From Brassica napus (taxonomy: Eukaryota > Streptophyta > Magnoliopsida > Brassicales > Brassicaceae), in contig NC_063439.1 in NCBI RefSeq assembly GCF_020379485.1, positions 21,638,098 through 21,702,097 on the forward strand: a DNA stretch of 64,000 bases. The letters are read 5' to 3'. Below are positions 23,101 through 35,172 of the stretch, one piece after another (the stretch's first letter is position 1; the number at the start of each line of letters is the position of its first letter). The position numbers were made by a program, and so were the translations under genes. The notes below the pieces were generated by a model. That model had not been told where the DNA came from. It ran no database searches and worked only from the letters and a program-made list of their open reading frames with translations.

Positions 23101-25860
23101 TCGTTTTTTTAATAGACTTTAACCGATAGTCCGATAGTATTTGTTTTTTTATAGGCTTCATCGCCCAACCTCTACCTTCTATTCTATTTAATTTGTGAAA
23201 CAATTACATTCAAAGGCAGTTTTCAAGTTTATATTACAGTATAGAGCAGTTTATGCTACTAGGGTAGTTATTACCAACCAAATTTACTTTCCACCTAAAA
23301 AACTAACTAAATGAACTTGTAGTTAAAGATAATATATTTTTTAAATTTAATATATTCTTTTTTTTTCTGACGGGATTTGACCACAACCACAATAAATTAG
23401 ATCCATGTACTCCTCATCATAGTCTTCTCTCTCCTAAGCTTTGCATCTTCTTTATAAAATAAAATTTTCTGTTTCATTTTATATTTTCCAAAAAATAAGA
23501 TTTATTTATTATTCACATTATTTTGTCTATCTTTTGAGATATGTCAAGGTATATTTTTGATGGTGCTGTAACGGTGATGTATACCTCAACTATTGCATCA
23601 TTTTGGCATTTTTGGCATTTTTGCATGTATGGTCCCTCAACTTTTGTTTCATTTTGATTTTGACCTCACTCTTTAAATGTGTAGATTGCTCTTCAATTTC
23701 GTCCTCAAAATTTCAAATTTCATTTTAGCTCCTGTGATATAATCAGTGTTATTTTGTCATATAATCAGTGTTATTTCATGTAATTACGTTATGAGTTATG
23801 ACATAAAGCTAACATTATGTACAAATCCACATAGTCATCTAATGTACTTGTGTACACAAACATGTGTACACTAACATTATGTACACATCCATGATTATGA
23901 TTATGTGTATACAAATAATATATAATATTGTACATATGTACACAAAAACACTTGTACACATGTTACATAGACAAGGTAGGAAATATAATATCAACGCATA
24001 TGGTATCAAGACCTAAACTAAGCTTCACTCAAAAAATGAGAACTCTTTATCCTTACACTTACAAAGACAAAATTTTCTCTTTCACATGTACACATGTACG
24101 TTGACATTATGTACTCGTATACATGTATACATATGTTTGAGATACATGTTAGATGTCCAACAGGTTTTTAAAGTTGTGTACATTCGTTAGTGTACATGTG
24201 TACATTAAAGTTGATGACATACATGTGTACAACGTATATGGTAGTGTACATGTATACAATACTTGAAACTTGTATAAATATAGTGGTAGATTTTGTTTTT
24301 TTAGCATTGTATACATACACCATCATGTACCAATGTACACGAAAAGCATAAACATATTCGTTCCTGTAATTATGGAAGGTATGGTCTGCACAATTAAAAA
24401 ATTTGAAATCAATTTAAAAGGGCGTATTTGCAAATCAAAAACTTTTAGATCAGAAATGAATATATTCAAATTTTTAGGGACCAAATATGCAATAAAGCTA
24501 AAACTGGCCATTGTTGCCCATCAAGCTTTTGCAACAATGGCGACGAGAAAGAGACGGCGATGAGGAAGAGGTGGAGACGAGAAAGAGGCAACGACGAGAC
24601 ATAGACGAGATGGAGGCAGACGTTTCAGTCGACGGAGGCGGAGAGAGAGAGCTGGTTACAGGAGGCAACCGGAATCTTCAGTTTTGAGTTGAAGAAATCA
24701 TTCTATGGAGGTTTCAAATCCTTTTGCCTCTTCTATGTATTGACTTTTTGGATCTATAGATACTGCAGAAAAAAAAAAGTAAATTAATGATACATAAAGT
24801 GAAAGAAAAAAAAATATGATAGTGAAAAGTAATGATTTGCAAAAAAGAATGTATGTTACATGGAAAAAAGGAAGAAGTTGAACATATTTCTCCAAAAGAA
24901 AAAAAAACATGGTGATGATGAGATAGAGAGGGAAGAGAGATAATGCAAGTTGTTAATTGTGGGACCTTCTTAGTCACATGCATTAACTTAGTTACCAATT
25001 ATTTGGTTTTAGTTATAAGAAAGTACCTCAGTAGCTCAAACTGTCTTTTATTGTAATAAAAACATCAAAACTGCCTTTGAGTGTTAATAACTTTTAATTT
25101 GTAGACCCATTTTATTGTAACCAAGACAGAAGCCCAAATGCAGTTTTAACGAAGTCAACAGACTTACATCCGTTGATCTACTGCTTGTAAGCATTCATCA
25201 CTGTTTTATTAATCCGGTGTTTACCACTTTGTTGAAGAGGGCGGTTTCTCTAGGTGTGACAGCTCAATGTTACCAAAAAAAAAAGAAGTGCGACAGCTCC
25301 TCATATTGGCGAAATTGCAGCATAACACTGCAAGCAACAACAGTTTGACCTCCAAGAATTTGCTAACACTGACACTAGCGAATGACATTTTGATTAGAAT
25401 ATGTGACTGATCTCGTGGATGAACGCTTTCAAGATTAATTGAGGATGAATCTTGGGATCATGCTGAAGCTAATACGCATAAAAAAGCGAAGAAACAGAAT
25501 GATATGGAAGGCATGAGCGGTCCTTGGCTTTTAGGAAAAAGACGAGTAGTATTCAGCAAATTCTTAGTTGCTTGTGGTAATAGACTGGTGTCTAGTAAAC
25601 ACATGCACAAGAGCCAAAAAGACTTTCACAATTTTTGAAAGTCACACAAGACTTCTCCTAACGTCTGAATGATCATTGTTTTTCAATGAACTGTCATGTG
25701 ATTCTGGTCCCCTTCTCCATAGTGTCGGTTTCCTTTTCCACCAAAAAAACAGTCCCGAATTATTAAATTTTTATATAAAACAATTCCGCAATAATATCTC
25801 TTATCTACACAAAAATACAAAACAAAATGGTTGCGTTAAGTTAATCTCTCATTATCAAAA
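23099..25860. other. Intergenic spacer with GTACA-rich patch
   Basis: No gene supported. From about 23,810 to 24,340 the sequence is crowded with GTACAC, GTGTACA and ACATGTACAC words, many of them palindromic. At 24,530-24,660 an AGAAAGAGG(C/A)GACGA-type purine-rich imperfect repeat occurs. The remainder is AT-rich with no element ends I could pair. Confidence 0.45.
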
Positions 25861-25892
25861 CTAGAGTGTTTCTCCGCGCTACGCGCGGATAA
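25861..25892 (-). mobile_element. Helitron 3' terminus (minus orientation)
   Basis: Read on the minus strand this is the hairpin CCGCGCGTAGCGCGG followed by AGAAACACTCTAG and then T. This is a typical Helitron 3' end. The body would extend to higher coordinates. A matching 5' TC end was not identified, so only the terminus is annotated. Confidence 0.6.
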
Positions 25893-26611
25893 TTTACTTA
25901 ATTTTTGTTAGGCAATGAATAATATCCTCAATTAAAGAATGAAATAAAAAATAAAGAAGCGGTCCTATGTTTTTTGGAGAATTCTGTTTTATCTCATTAT
26001 GGTACTATTATTTATGTTTTTTTAGAAAACTATTATTTATTTTTACTTTTATTAAATAGATATTTTTCGCAAATACGTAAAGTATAAAGTTTCAATTAAA
26101 ATCCAAAATACTATTATATCCTTACTTTATAGTTATATATACACATAAATAATTATTTAAAGAAATAATTGAAAAATTATATAGCTTTCGAATTATACGT
26201 TTTTAAATTCGAAATCTTTATGAAACTTTTTATTTTTTCCAAAATTTTATGTTGCAATTTAAAAAGTCTTTTTGAAACTATTTTTAAAATTTTATTTATT
26301 TTTAAAAATCCTAAATTATGCACTCCAAAATCCTACCCCTCAAATATAATCTCTGAGTCTATATTAGTCAACCCTAAGAATATAAGTGCTTATTTACCTC
26401 TTTAAAAATAAAAGTATATATAGTTAAATCAAACATGAAAAATGATATTTAGAGTCTGATTGTTTAAGCAATTTCTCATTTTTTTGGATACTTTAGATAT
26501 ATACTCTTCCACTAATCACTGTTTTGGCAGTAATATATAATCTTTTGAGATTAGTTATCAACTATTTGAAAACAGATTGACAATAATACAGAGAAATAGC
26601 AAAGCTCAAAA

Positions 26612-27251
26612 TTGGGTTGAGTATTTTACCCGATATCCAAACCCATATCCGAACCTGACCCAAAAACCCCAAATAGAAATCCGAACCGAAGTAACAAAAT
26701 ACCGAAACTGGTATTGAATTAGGAGTATCCAAACCTAAGTGGATATCCGAAATTACCAAACATATGTATACTTGACACTATATTTCTAATATATACATTT
26801 TGTGTAAAAATATTTATATTAATGCTACACATAGTTTAAGATATATAACATACATAAAATTAGAGACAAAATAATTTGCTACTCACTTTAAATGCATGTC
26901 AAGCTTCTTGTTTCATCCATTAACAAACATTGCATCTAAAATTTCAAAACGATAACTAAATTAGTGTATTTTAATATACATATAGTTTTATCTCCAAATC
27001 TAAATCATTCTATCTATTAAAATAAAAATCAGTTAAGTTAAAAATATATTTTTAAATTTAAGAAACTTAAGCAATAAATAATTTAGTTTTTCTTCAAAAT
27101 CTAAATATTCGAACCCGACCTGAAATAACCGAATCCAAACTAAAATTATCCAAACCCGACCCGAAATATAAAAATACTCGAACGGGTTCTATATCCGAAA
27201 ATCCAAAATATCTGATCCGAACCCGAACGGGTATCCAAACGCTCATCCATA
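26612..27251. mobile_element. Degenerate element with ACCCGA-rich termini, second copy
   Basis: Same layout as 11,534-12,409: TTTACCCGATATCCAAACCC-type words at the left and GAACGGGTATCCAAACGCTC then ATCCATA at the right, with AT-rich sequence between. Ends are approximate and no clean target duplication was found. Confidence 0.5.
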
Positions 27252-27811
27252 GCTAGAAGTGTTTATAAGATTATTTTCTAAAAGTCTATTAGTTATAAGA
27301 GTCTATATATATTTTACAAAGGTTTATAAAATCATTTATTAGAATTTTTAAAATTTTATAAACCAATTTAAAATGTATGTCGAACCTGTTTATAATTATA
27401 TAAATATACATTTTTAATAAATTAATAGATCATATAAAATACACAGATAAATAATGGTCCTTTTATATTGAATGGCGCAACTATTGCTAGCTTGTAGTAA
27501 GGGAGACTTTTAAGTAACCATAGAGGAGAACTTTGTGAAATAATTTAAATACACAGAGAAATAATAGTCTTTTGATAGCATACATTCATCAGATAATACG
27601 AAGTTGTAACATTAAGAAATACCAAATAAGTCATCTGCTTGCAAATATGTAATATGTAAATCCATACTTAGATATATAAAAAATAAAAAGATAGCAGTTA
27701 ATGCTCTATTACTCAAGTTTAGCACATTTTCCTCTATGTGCTTCGTCACTGTACTTGTACTGGCGTTTTCTTCATCAGCTAGGTCTCCAGTCTTTGAAGG
27801 ACGGACCCTAA

Positions 27812-29660
27812 TCAACTTGCAGAAAATAGAGGCACTTTAAAAGTGGTGGCAAGTGGGATTCCAACTGGGGCTGTTAAAGGTTGCAGGACTGCTGGAGAGA
27901 CAACCTTCATAACTGCTATAGCCTGAGTCCTTCCTTTGTAATCAAAAACTTCAACCTTGAACCTATGTGTTTGACCAATGGTGTCGATCAAAGTTTGTGG
28001 GACAGGCAGGCATCTCATGGTCAGGACCAAGATCACCATTAGCCTAACATTTAAAAGTTTAGTTAAGTTTAATGAGTTGGGAAGGATGACTAATGTAATG
28101 GCAAGCTACCTCAAAGTATTTATCAACCAATCCGGAGGCATGCTTTCCAGTTAGCTCACGGCCTGCATCACCAAGTAAAACGAACACAGCCTGGTCGTTA
28201 TTGTCATAGACAGGGATCTTATCAAGATACCAGTGCATAAAAGAAAAGAAATAGCAATCCAAGCCAACGATTTATTGAATACTGAGCATTAAGTTCATTA
28301 CTTTTTGACCTGGTTACGTTTTCATTGCTTCATTTAGAGCGCAAACGAAGAAGGGCCTTCTGTTGGCCTCTGTTTTGCAATCACTGCAAAAAAAATAATA
28401 CCAAGGAGAATCATGGTTAAACATCATCAATTGTCACTATGCACTCAAGAAAGCCTCCTGCATTTGTCAAAAACACAGGGATTTACATTGTTAAGTGATT
28501 TGGTTTTTGTGGCTATATACATATTTTATTTTACCTTGGCTGATCCTTGCTTGATATAAGCAAATATTTTTTCCAATTGTCACTGACCCAGTCAGCTCCT
28601 CCTATGCATTCACTTTCTTAGCAATCTCTGGGTTAGAATTCAACCTGACACAATATGCAAACCAAAAAGGGTTCTAACGTTAGCTGAACATGCACTTGTG
28701 GTCATACCAAATACAAACGAATAGGATATTAACATATTGCCTCATTAAATACTGACAATTGGAGTAGTCGATTGTGGGTTGAAGTCTTTGTCGATAAAAA
28801 CACTGATGATGACATTGAGCTGAAGGCAAGGGTCCATGTTGTTTATGGGTCAGACATCAAAACGTGGAATCAGATGAAAAATAATTTCAAATAAATTATG
28901 AAACACTGAATGTTTAGTGAAGCATTGAGCTGGTTAAATATTTACCACCGATACGATTTGGATTCACAGTCGCCACTAAAAGGATGACGGGAGTTGTCGA
29001 CACTGGCCGTGAATTTGTAGAACACTGTTGCTGCATAGCTCTTTGCTTTTCGTTGAGTAGAAAAAAATATAAAGCTCGTACCGTGGAGTACGATGTGATG
29101 GATGAACGCTTGGATCAGAGTGACCTGTCCGAAAACAAAAACGTCAGACCCGTTAATAATATAAGTTTTTTCTTTTATATTGAGCATCTATTACAACCAA
29201 TTTTTTCATTCGGCATTTTCGAATCATTGGGTTTTTTTATTGATTTTTTTTTCACTTATATCAGCATAGTAAAAATCTAGGCTTTATAGTTTTGGTATAA
29301 AAATCATTTATACATTTACTAAACCAACCTGAAATTATACTTGAGAAGGTATACGATTTTGTCAAGTAATCTGCATAACTATGATAATTTTTACTGTAAC
29401 TTTATCAATTGAAAATGAAATTGTGGAGGAAAACACTCAGACCTGTTCATCGATGATGAGCAGCTCTAAGCCAATAAGAGCTCCCCCTTTCGAACCGGTT
29501 CTGGCTTCCCAGAGATGGATCAAACAGAAGTATAATTCCAACGCCGATGGACCCGTTGAGATTACTATGACTCCCATTATCCAACGCCGTTTACATATAA
29601 AGCAACCGGAGACTTGCCGGAGGTTTGAAACAATTTCATGCCCATCAATTGTTTTTGGTG
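27812..29660 (-). pseudogene. RPA1-like (replication protein A large subunit) remnant
   Basis: Minus-strand pieces in order. Around 29,440-29,560 is LIHLWEARTGSKGGALIGLE, the first OB-fold of plant RPA1/DUF223-type proteins. At 28,940-29,130 is a TLIQAFIHH fragment, and at 28,770-28,860 a PCLQLNVIISVFIDKDFN fragment. At 28,200-28,260 comes DKIPVYDNNDQAVFVLLGDA, then GRELTGKHASGLVDKYFE. At 27,860-28,030 comes VPQTLIDTIGQTHRFKVEVF. Stops and frame changes separate the pieces (for example near 28,300 and 28,870), and no complete gene can be assembled. RPA1 binds single-stranded DNA. Brassicaceae genomes contain many such partial RPA-like copies, some carried by Helitrons. I saw no Helitron ends bracketing this one. 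Confidence 0.7.
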
Positions 29661-30663
29661 AACGGAGGTTGTAGAATTTGGTTTGGTAAAAAACTTCACC
29701 AGACAGATGGGTTTATGTAGTTGGAGAAAGAGAGGAAGTTGAAAGGATATCATTGCTCACACAGATAGGATTAAAGAAGAGGAATGAGTGATCAAAAGTG
29801 GAGAAACTGAAGAAAATTCAGAAAGTTGTAACGATGAAAAAGAAGCGAAAGAGACGGAGGAGGCTTGCGACGAAATTGGGTTAAAGGGCAATGGAGTTCA
29901 TATGGGCCTGTATAGATTTATCTTAAGGGCCGTACTAAATTATTTTTGATTGGGTTTTGAGGACCAATAGAGATTAGTCTAGTTACTATGGGTTCAACCG
30001 AAATGTTTTAATGCAATTTTTTGATGGGTTCAATCGAAATGTTTTAGTGCAAATTTTGATTAACATGATTGACGTGGCAAAACAACACTTTTTCATTGGC
30101 AGATTTTTTTTAGGTGACGTGGACACTCTAACTACTCAGGATATTCCCTTTTTATTATTGTTAGATAATATGGTGAGTTTTGAGTGACGAAGTTCAATGA
30201 ACGTCATACACACTTTTCAATTTAATACACATACTTTCTGTGGTGCTGAATAATATCAATTATCTAACAAAATAAAAATAAAAGAATTTTCTTAATATAA
30301 ACAAATTTAATTCAAAAGAATAAAAGCCCTTTCTCAAAAAACAAAAAAAAAACAAATCAAAAGAAAATTAATTATTGACCGCGTATTTCATACGCTTTTT
30401 CAATATATCTTCATAGTTATCCACAATGTCTACCGTTGTCAATGATACATGAATTTTTTTTGAACCCTCTAATAGTTAATTTTCAACGTTACAAAATAAA
30501 TTTAAATGTTTTTCTAAATTTTTGATTTATCATTGTAGGAAAACATCAACTGAGGAAATAAATAGAAAGTTGCCATTGCATAACACAAGCATGCATGTTT
30601 CGAAATTACAATCAAGAAGAAGAAAATTCGAAAATCTCTTCGTCTATACAAAGTAAGAAGAAC

Positions 30664-30876
30664 TCAGAAATTCAAGAGAAACGCGGCGTAGTTTGGAGCG
30701 CAAGATGATGAGACGTCGCTACGAGGCAAGGAAGAATCAGCTTGGCCACGGCTAGTGGGAGCCCGCACCCTTCGACGGCGACTTGTTGGTGGTAGAGGGA
30801 GGAGTGTGGCGGTGATGCGAGCTAGCGCCAACGTGTATTCTTCAAGCAACTCAGCGGCAATAGCTACTGTTATCAT
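30664..30876 (-). CDS. Small hypothetical protein, 70 aa
   Basis: Single open frame starting MITVAIAAELLEEYTLALAR and ending PNYAAFLLNF. The N-terminal half is an alanine/leucine-rich helix, the middle is an RRRR basic cluster with prolines, and the C terminus is serine-rich then hydrophobic. The segment is sharply GC-richer than the surrounding AT-rich DNA, as real coding sequence would be. A TATA box (CTATAAATA) lies about 125 bp upstream on the same strand. The position, between the PP2-B12-like pseudogene and the HIPP gene, is where Arabidopsis carries At5g24570, which I recall only as an unknown protein. No function is assigned. It could be a chance frame, but composition and promoter argue against that. 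Confidence 0.5.
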   Translation of the reverse strand: MITVAIAAELLEEYTLALARITATLLPLPPTSRRRRVRAPTSRGQADSSLPRSDVSSSCAPNYAAFLLNF

Positions 30877-31000
30877 GACGATTTGAAGATTCTCTGATTA
30901 TAATTTACTTGTTGATGTCTTGCTAAAGAAAATCTCTAGTAACCTTTTTTGTAATGTGCAGAAAAAGACAATGTGGTTTAGCTTTTAAGAGACGGTATGG

Positions 31001-31010
31001 TATTTATAGA
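31001..31010 (-). promoter_or_regulatory. TATA box for the small gene
   Basis: TCTATAAATA on the minus strand, about 125 bp upstream of the ATG at 30,876. A good match to the plant consensus CTATAAATA. Confidence 0.5.
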
Positions 31011-31580
31011 GTATGGGCTCCGAAGCTGATGGTCATAAATTTTGGTAGGTTCTGGTTATAAATTATTGTAGCCGTCAGATCTACCGACTTCTATTGAATT
31101 TATTTAATTTTGTTTCTACTTTTATCTTTAACTCTATTGTAGTTAGGGTCACATTATTTTCGCCAGAAATATCTCATACAAAAACGATGTATAAGAAATG
31201 GATGATAACATGTTTTTTTGGTCAAAACATGTTATTTCCAAAAATTAAATGGTAGGTTTTAATGTATATGGAAAAACTATAATGATGTGCATGGGACATA
31301 TATGTGACAAAGATGGTGGGATGGGCTGAAGTTACTAGAAGTATGAAGCTGGAATGGGCAAGAATGAGCGATTAAGAGTATGAATGTGACGTGTTGATTT
31401 GGGTAATGTAATCAGTATGTGAATACGTGACGCTTTTGGGAGATTCCAAATTTTGTTGGAACATCTTCCGGGTGCTAGGGGATATATATATATATAATTA
31501 ACCAAGAAGGCATGAATATTTGAAGCTGCACTCTTACATTAGGACGATCAAAACATGGGAGCTAATATTTATTAAGGAAT
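31011..31580. other. Intergenic, no gene seen
   Basis: Upstream region of the small reading frame. It is AT-rich, with no further signals recognised apart from a short TA run near 31,480. Confidence 0.4.
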
Positions 31581-31788
31581 GTTTTATATTCACTAGTGGT
31601 CACTTCTTTTGGATGGTCTAGTGTAACCAAGATAATGCCAATGTTAGTCAAAGTAAAACTATAAATATTTGCTAATCTTAAATGTGTTAATTGTTTTATA
31701 TTCACTAGTGGCCACTTCTTTTGGATGGTCTAATGTAACCAAGATAATGCCAATGTTAGTCAAAGTAAAACTATAAATATTTGCTAAT
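31581..31788. repeat. 112-bp tandem duplication
   Basis: GTTTTATATTCACTAGTGG begins both copies, at 31,581 and 31,693. About 96 bp align with only two obvious differences (GGTCAC/GGCCAC, CTAGTG/CTAATG). It is non-coding and probably a recent local slippage duplication. Confidence 0.85.
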
Positions 31789-31961
31789 AATTAGTCCAAC
31801 GACTTGTATGATTGTAGACCCTAGGAAAATCAAAGACATCCTGCGTGGTGTACCAACCTAATGCTCATGATGTGATTTGTTTTTAGGAAAATAACAGATG
31901 ATTTTTGTTTTTATTATTTTTAATCACTACTTTGTAAAAGTAAAACGTGTACCTACGTATA

Positions 31962-32717
31962 TCTTATTAAAATAGAAATACATTTAAAGAATATTTGGAA
32001 ACATAAATAGCAGTAAAAAAATATAATATTATTTGAAAATATAGATATCAATATATTAAACAAAAAGAGTAATTAGCTTATGTTATTAAGAAAAATTTGG
32101 AAGTCTATTATATTATGAGAAACTATATATCTGGATCAGCTTTAAAATATACAAAAATGGTCCAAGCTAACTATCTAAAAGATATATTTGTCAAAATAAT
32201 CATAAAACAAAATTTAAACTTTATGTACTTATTTCAAATCAAAATATTAATTTAAAATTGATTTATATCAAAATTGATTCAAAAATATATATATTCAAAA
32301 AATGATTTTTACTAAAATATTTTTCAATAACCATTATAAAAAATGTTTTAAATATATATAAGAAAAATACAATACAAAGTCCAATTTCATACACCAACAT
32401 AAATTATGGTTTTATATTTCACATTAAGTTTAAAAAAATACAATATATATGATGGTATGTATAAAATACAATTAATTATATGAGTACTTATATGATGGTA
32501 CGTATAAAATAAATTAATTATATGATGATACATATATGATATAACATAGTGACATGAAAAATACATAGCAACATATTTTGAAAAAAAATAATATATAGAA
32601 TATTATATTATACTTATAAAAAACAAAACAACCTTTAATAGAAAATATATAATACTGTCTACTTACAACAAATATATATTTATGTAAAAGATAAAGTAGG
32701 CACGGGTCAAAATCTAG
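31962..32717 (+). mobile_element. Short non-autonomous Helitron
   Basis: Starts TCTTATTAAAATAGAAATAC after an A and ends GCACGGGTCAAAATCTAG before a T. 756 bp, AT-rich, no coding. The 3' hairpin is poor (only GGCACGGG remains), so this copy is older or truncated at that stem. Confidence 0.7.
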
Positions 32718-33747
32718 TCAAAATGTAAGAGTGAAATCTGAAATTCTTATCGTAGCCGTAAGTTGAGAAGTCATGACTTTATTTGTCATATTTGGCTACA
32801 AGAGAAACTTCAGCTCTAATTGTTGGCAAAGACACCGATTGGCACAAGCAACATCAACTAAGACTATATGAACCAAACTTCCTAGTTAACCAAAAATGAA
32901 TTAATAAAAACTAACAAGTCTATTACATAAACTCAGGGAGTTAATAACTTACAGTGCCCATGACTTGTTTTTGATTAATTATATTTTCTAAGATTTGGTA
33001 TCATCATCAAATATTTGTATTGAGTTTTGTAATTATTCTAATTAAAAATAATGGTTTCCGAGTTGTTGGGAGACCGATGGACATAATATTTGTGCACAAT
33101 TTGTTTTTTTTACGAACATATTTGATATTCTTGTAATGGTTGTGTTGGTGGATAGATAAGGGCCATTGGCTTTATCGAAAATCCTCTTACCCAATCCTTT
33201 CTTTTCAAATCATATCCTTATAGATTCTAGTGTCTCAAAGTCTCAAGTGATGAAAAATAACCTTCAATTATTTTCTTAACCAATTATGGGTTAGTTCTAA
33301 ACTATAATTTACAGAGCTTTAGTGTATGCTGCATCTTGGAAAAAAGTTATATATATCGCATATTACTTTGTCTTCTGGTATATTTATTTAACAAATTTGA
33401 TATATAAATGATTAATAATACAAAATACAATTTTATGAAAACTGTAGACTTTATGGTAGTAACAAGAATACATGGAAGGTTTGCTTATGAATGATCAGAC
33501 ACAGCTGTAACACATTTAATATGTTCCTAAAATTACATATCTCATGCATGCTAACTCTCAACTGAAAAAGAAGAAGAAAACACTCGTTAAATTTACTCTA
33601 ATCTCCTCATTAGCTGTGGTTCAACTTTACTAATAAGCAGAGTAACAACCAAATTATTGAGTTTACGATCCGATTTTCTCAAAACTATAATGTAACCTTA
33701 AGTACGTTTCAGTGACATTCGTCCTTGCATCATCCACCGGGAAGAAA
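32718..33747. other. Intergenic, no gene seen
   Basis: AT-rich spacer with only short chance frames and no element ends that I could pair. Confidence 0.4.
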
Positions 33748-33755
33748 CTGGTGTC

Positions 33756-34351
33756 TAGGCCTGGGCATTCAGGTCGCCGGGTCGGGTTCGGATCGGGTCC
33801 TTTCGGATCCGAATCTTTCGGATCTAAGAGTTTAAGACCCGATAGAGTAATTTCAAATTCTCGATTCCGGGTCGGTTTGGATAGGGTCGGGTTTTAGATA
33901 GTTAGACCCATTCGGGTAATTAGAATTTATTGATTCGGATTCGGTTTGGTTTCGGATCGGGTTCGGTTCGGGTTCGATCTAAAGATCTAAAAATAAAAAA
34001 AAATATCTGAAAATATTTATATATCCGAAAATATTCAAAATTTATATTAAAATGTGTATATATACTAAACTATGCAAGATACAACAACAATTTGTTGTTT
34101 TCTAGTGGTTGATCCCCATGTTCTCTAGACAAATAATCCGTTTTTGATTCTCCTTTAATGCATTTTATTTAATTTACATTATTAATTTGGGTACACATCG
34201 GATTTCAGGTTTGGGTCGGGTCCAAGATCCGCGGGTCCTCTGCAACAAGATCCGATAGGGTAATTTGATCGGATCGGTTCTTATCCGAACCGGGTTTTTT
34301 CGAGTTGGTTTCCGGTCGGATCTTCGGATCCGGGTAAAATATCCAGGCCTA
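33756..34351. mobile_element. hAT-like MITE with perfect 8-bp target duplication
   Basis: Terminal inverted repeats TAGGCCTGG / CCAGGCCTA. The flanks CTGGTGTC at 33748-33755 and 34352-34359 are identical. Both ends are rich in GGGTCGG/GGATCGG and GACCCG words in opposing orientation around an AT-rich core, so the single strand would fold. 596 bp, no transposase. It is the best-preserved member of the family that includes 20,603-22,048. Confidence 0.85.
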
Positions 34352-34359
34352 CTGGTGTC

Positions 34360-35172
34360 AGTGGTGTTTTTGATTCGAGAGAGTTCTTAACCTAAAACAA
34401 GAAGATAACACATAGCTAGGAATCATGCGTTCTGGCCCAAAATTGTGGAGGAGATCTTGCAACTCTCTCGGTTTTCTTTTCTGCGTAACCCTTTCGTGGG
34501 CTTTCTGATCTACGGCCCATCTCATCGTATCGTCACGTCATCCAATAATAGTTCACGTGATCTGCATGACTAAATCCAATGCTTTTCGCCTAAGAATCAG
34601 TTTCACAATGTGTTTTCTTGTATATATTAAGCTGTTTTGGAAAAAAGAAAAAAATAGAAACCCTTTAAAATTGAAAGGTTAAGAAGAAATAGACAAGGCA
34701 GGCTGGAAAAGCTGCCACGTTCGAGAAATTGAGATTTACGTAGCAAAAGAAAAAAAGGAACACACCATGTGCGACCCACAAGGATCTCTAGTCATCGCTA
34801 GATTCTTCTGTCCCTCTAAAAATTCCAATTTCCATTACAAAATAATACTATATTTCACAGGAATATAGAAAACGATCGTAACGCACCATCCGAACACACT
34901 CACTGTCACACACGCACATCCACGTATACTTTCATGAATTGAATAGATTCCGTATCGATCGTTTTTTCAGTTGCCATTACGTACATACCAAGTGTAAAAA
35001 CTAAAAAGTATCCATCGATAAATAAAGATACCAACCACCATTTATACAAAATTAAATAATATATAAATAGTTTACATTTTGCATCGTTACCTATTTTATT
35101 TATTCTTTTTACGTAATCAATTCCCCTAAATATATATATATATATCAATTCCGTGGATCATAAGAAACCAAG
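34360..35172. other. Intergenic, 3' side of the HIPP gene
   Basis: No gene. The HIPP 3' untranslated region must lie at its right end. A purine-rich stretch near 34,640-34,760 and a short TA run near 35,130 are the only notable features. Confidence 0.4.
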
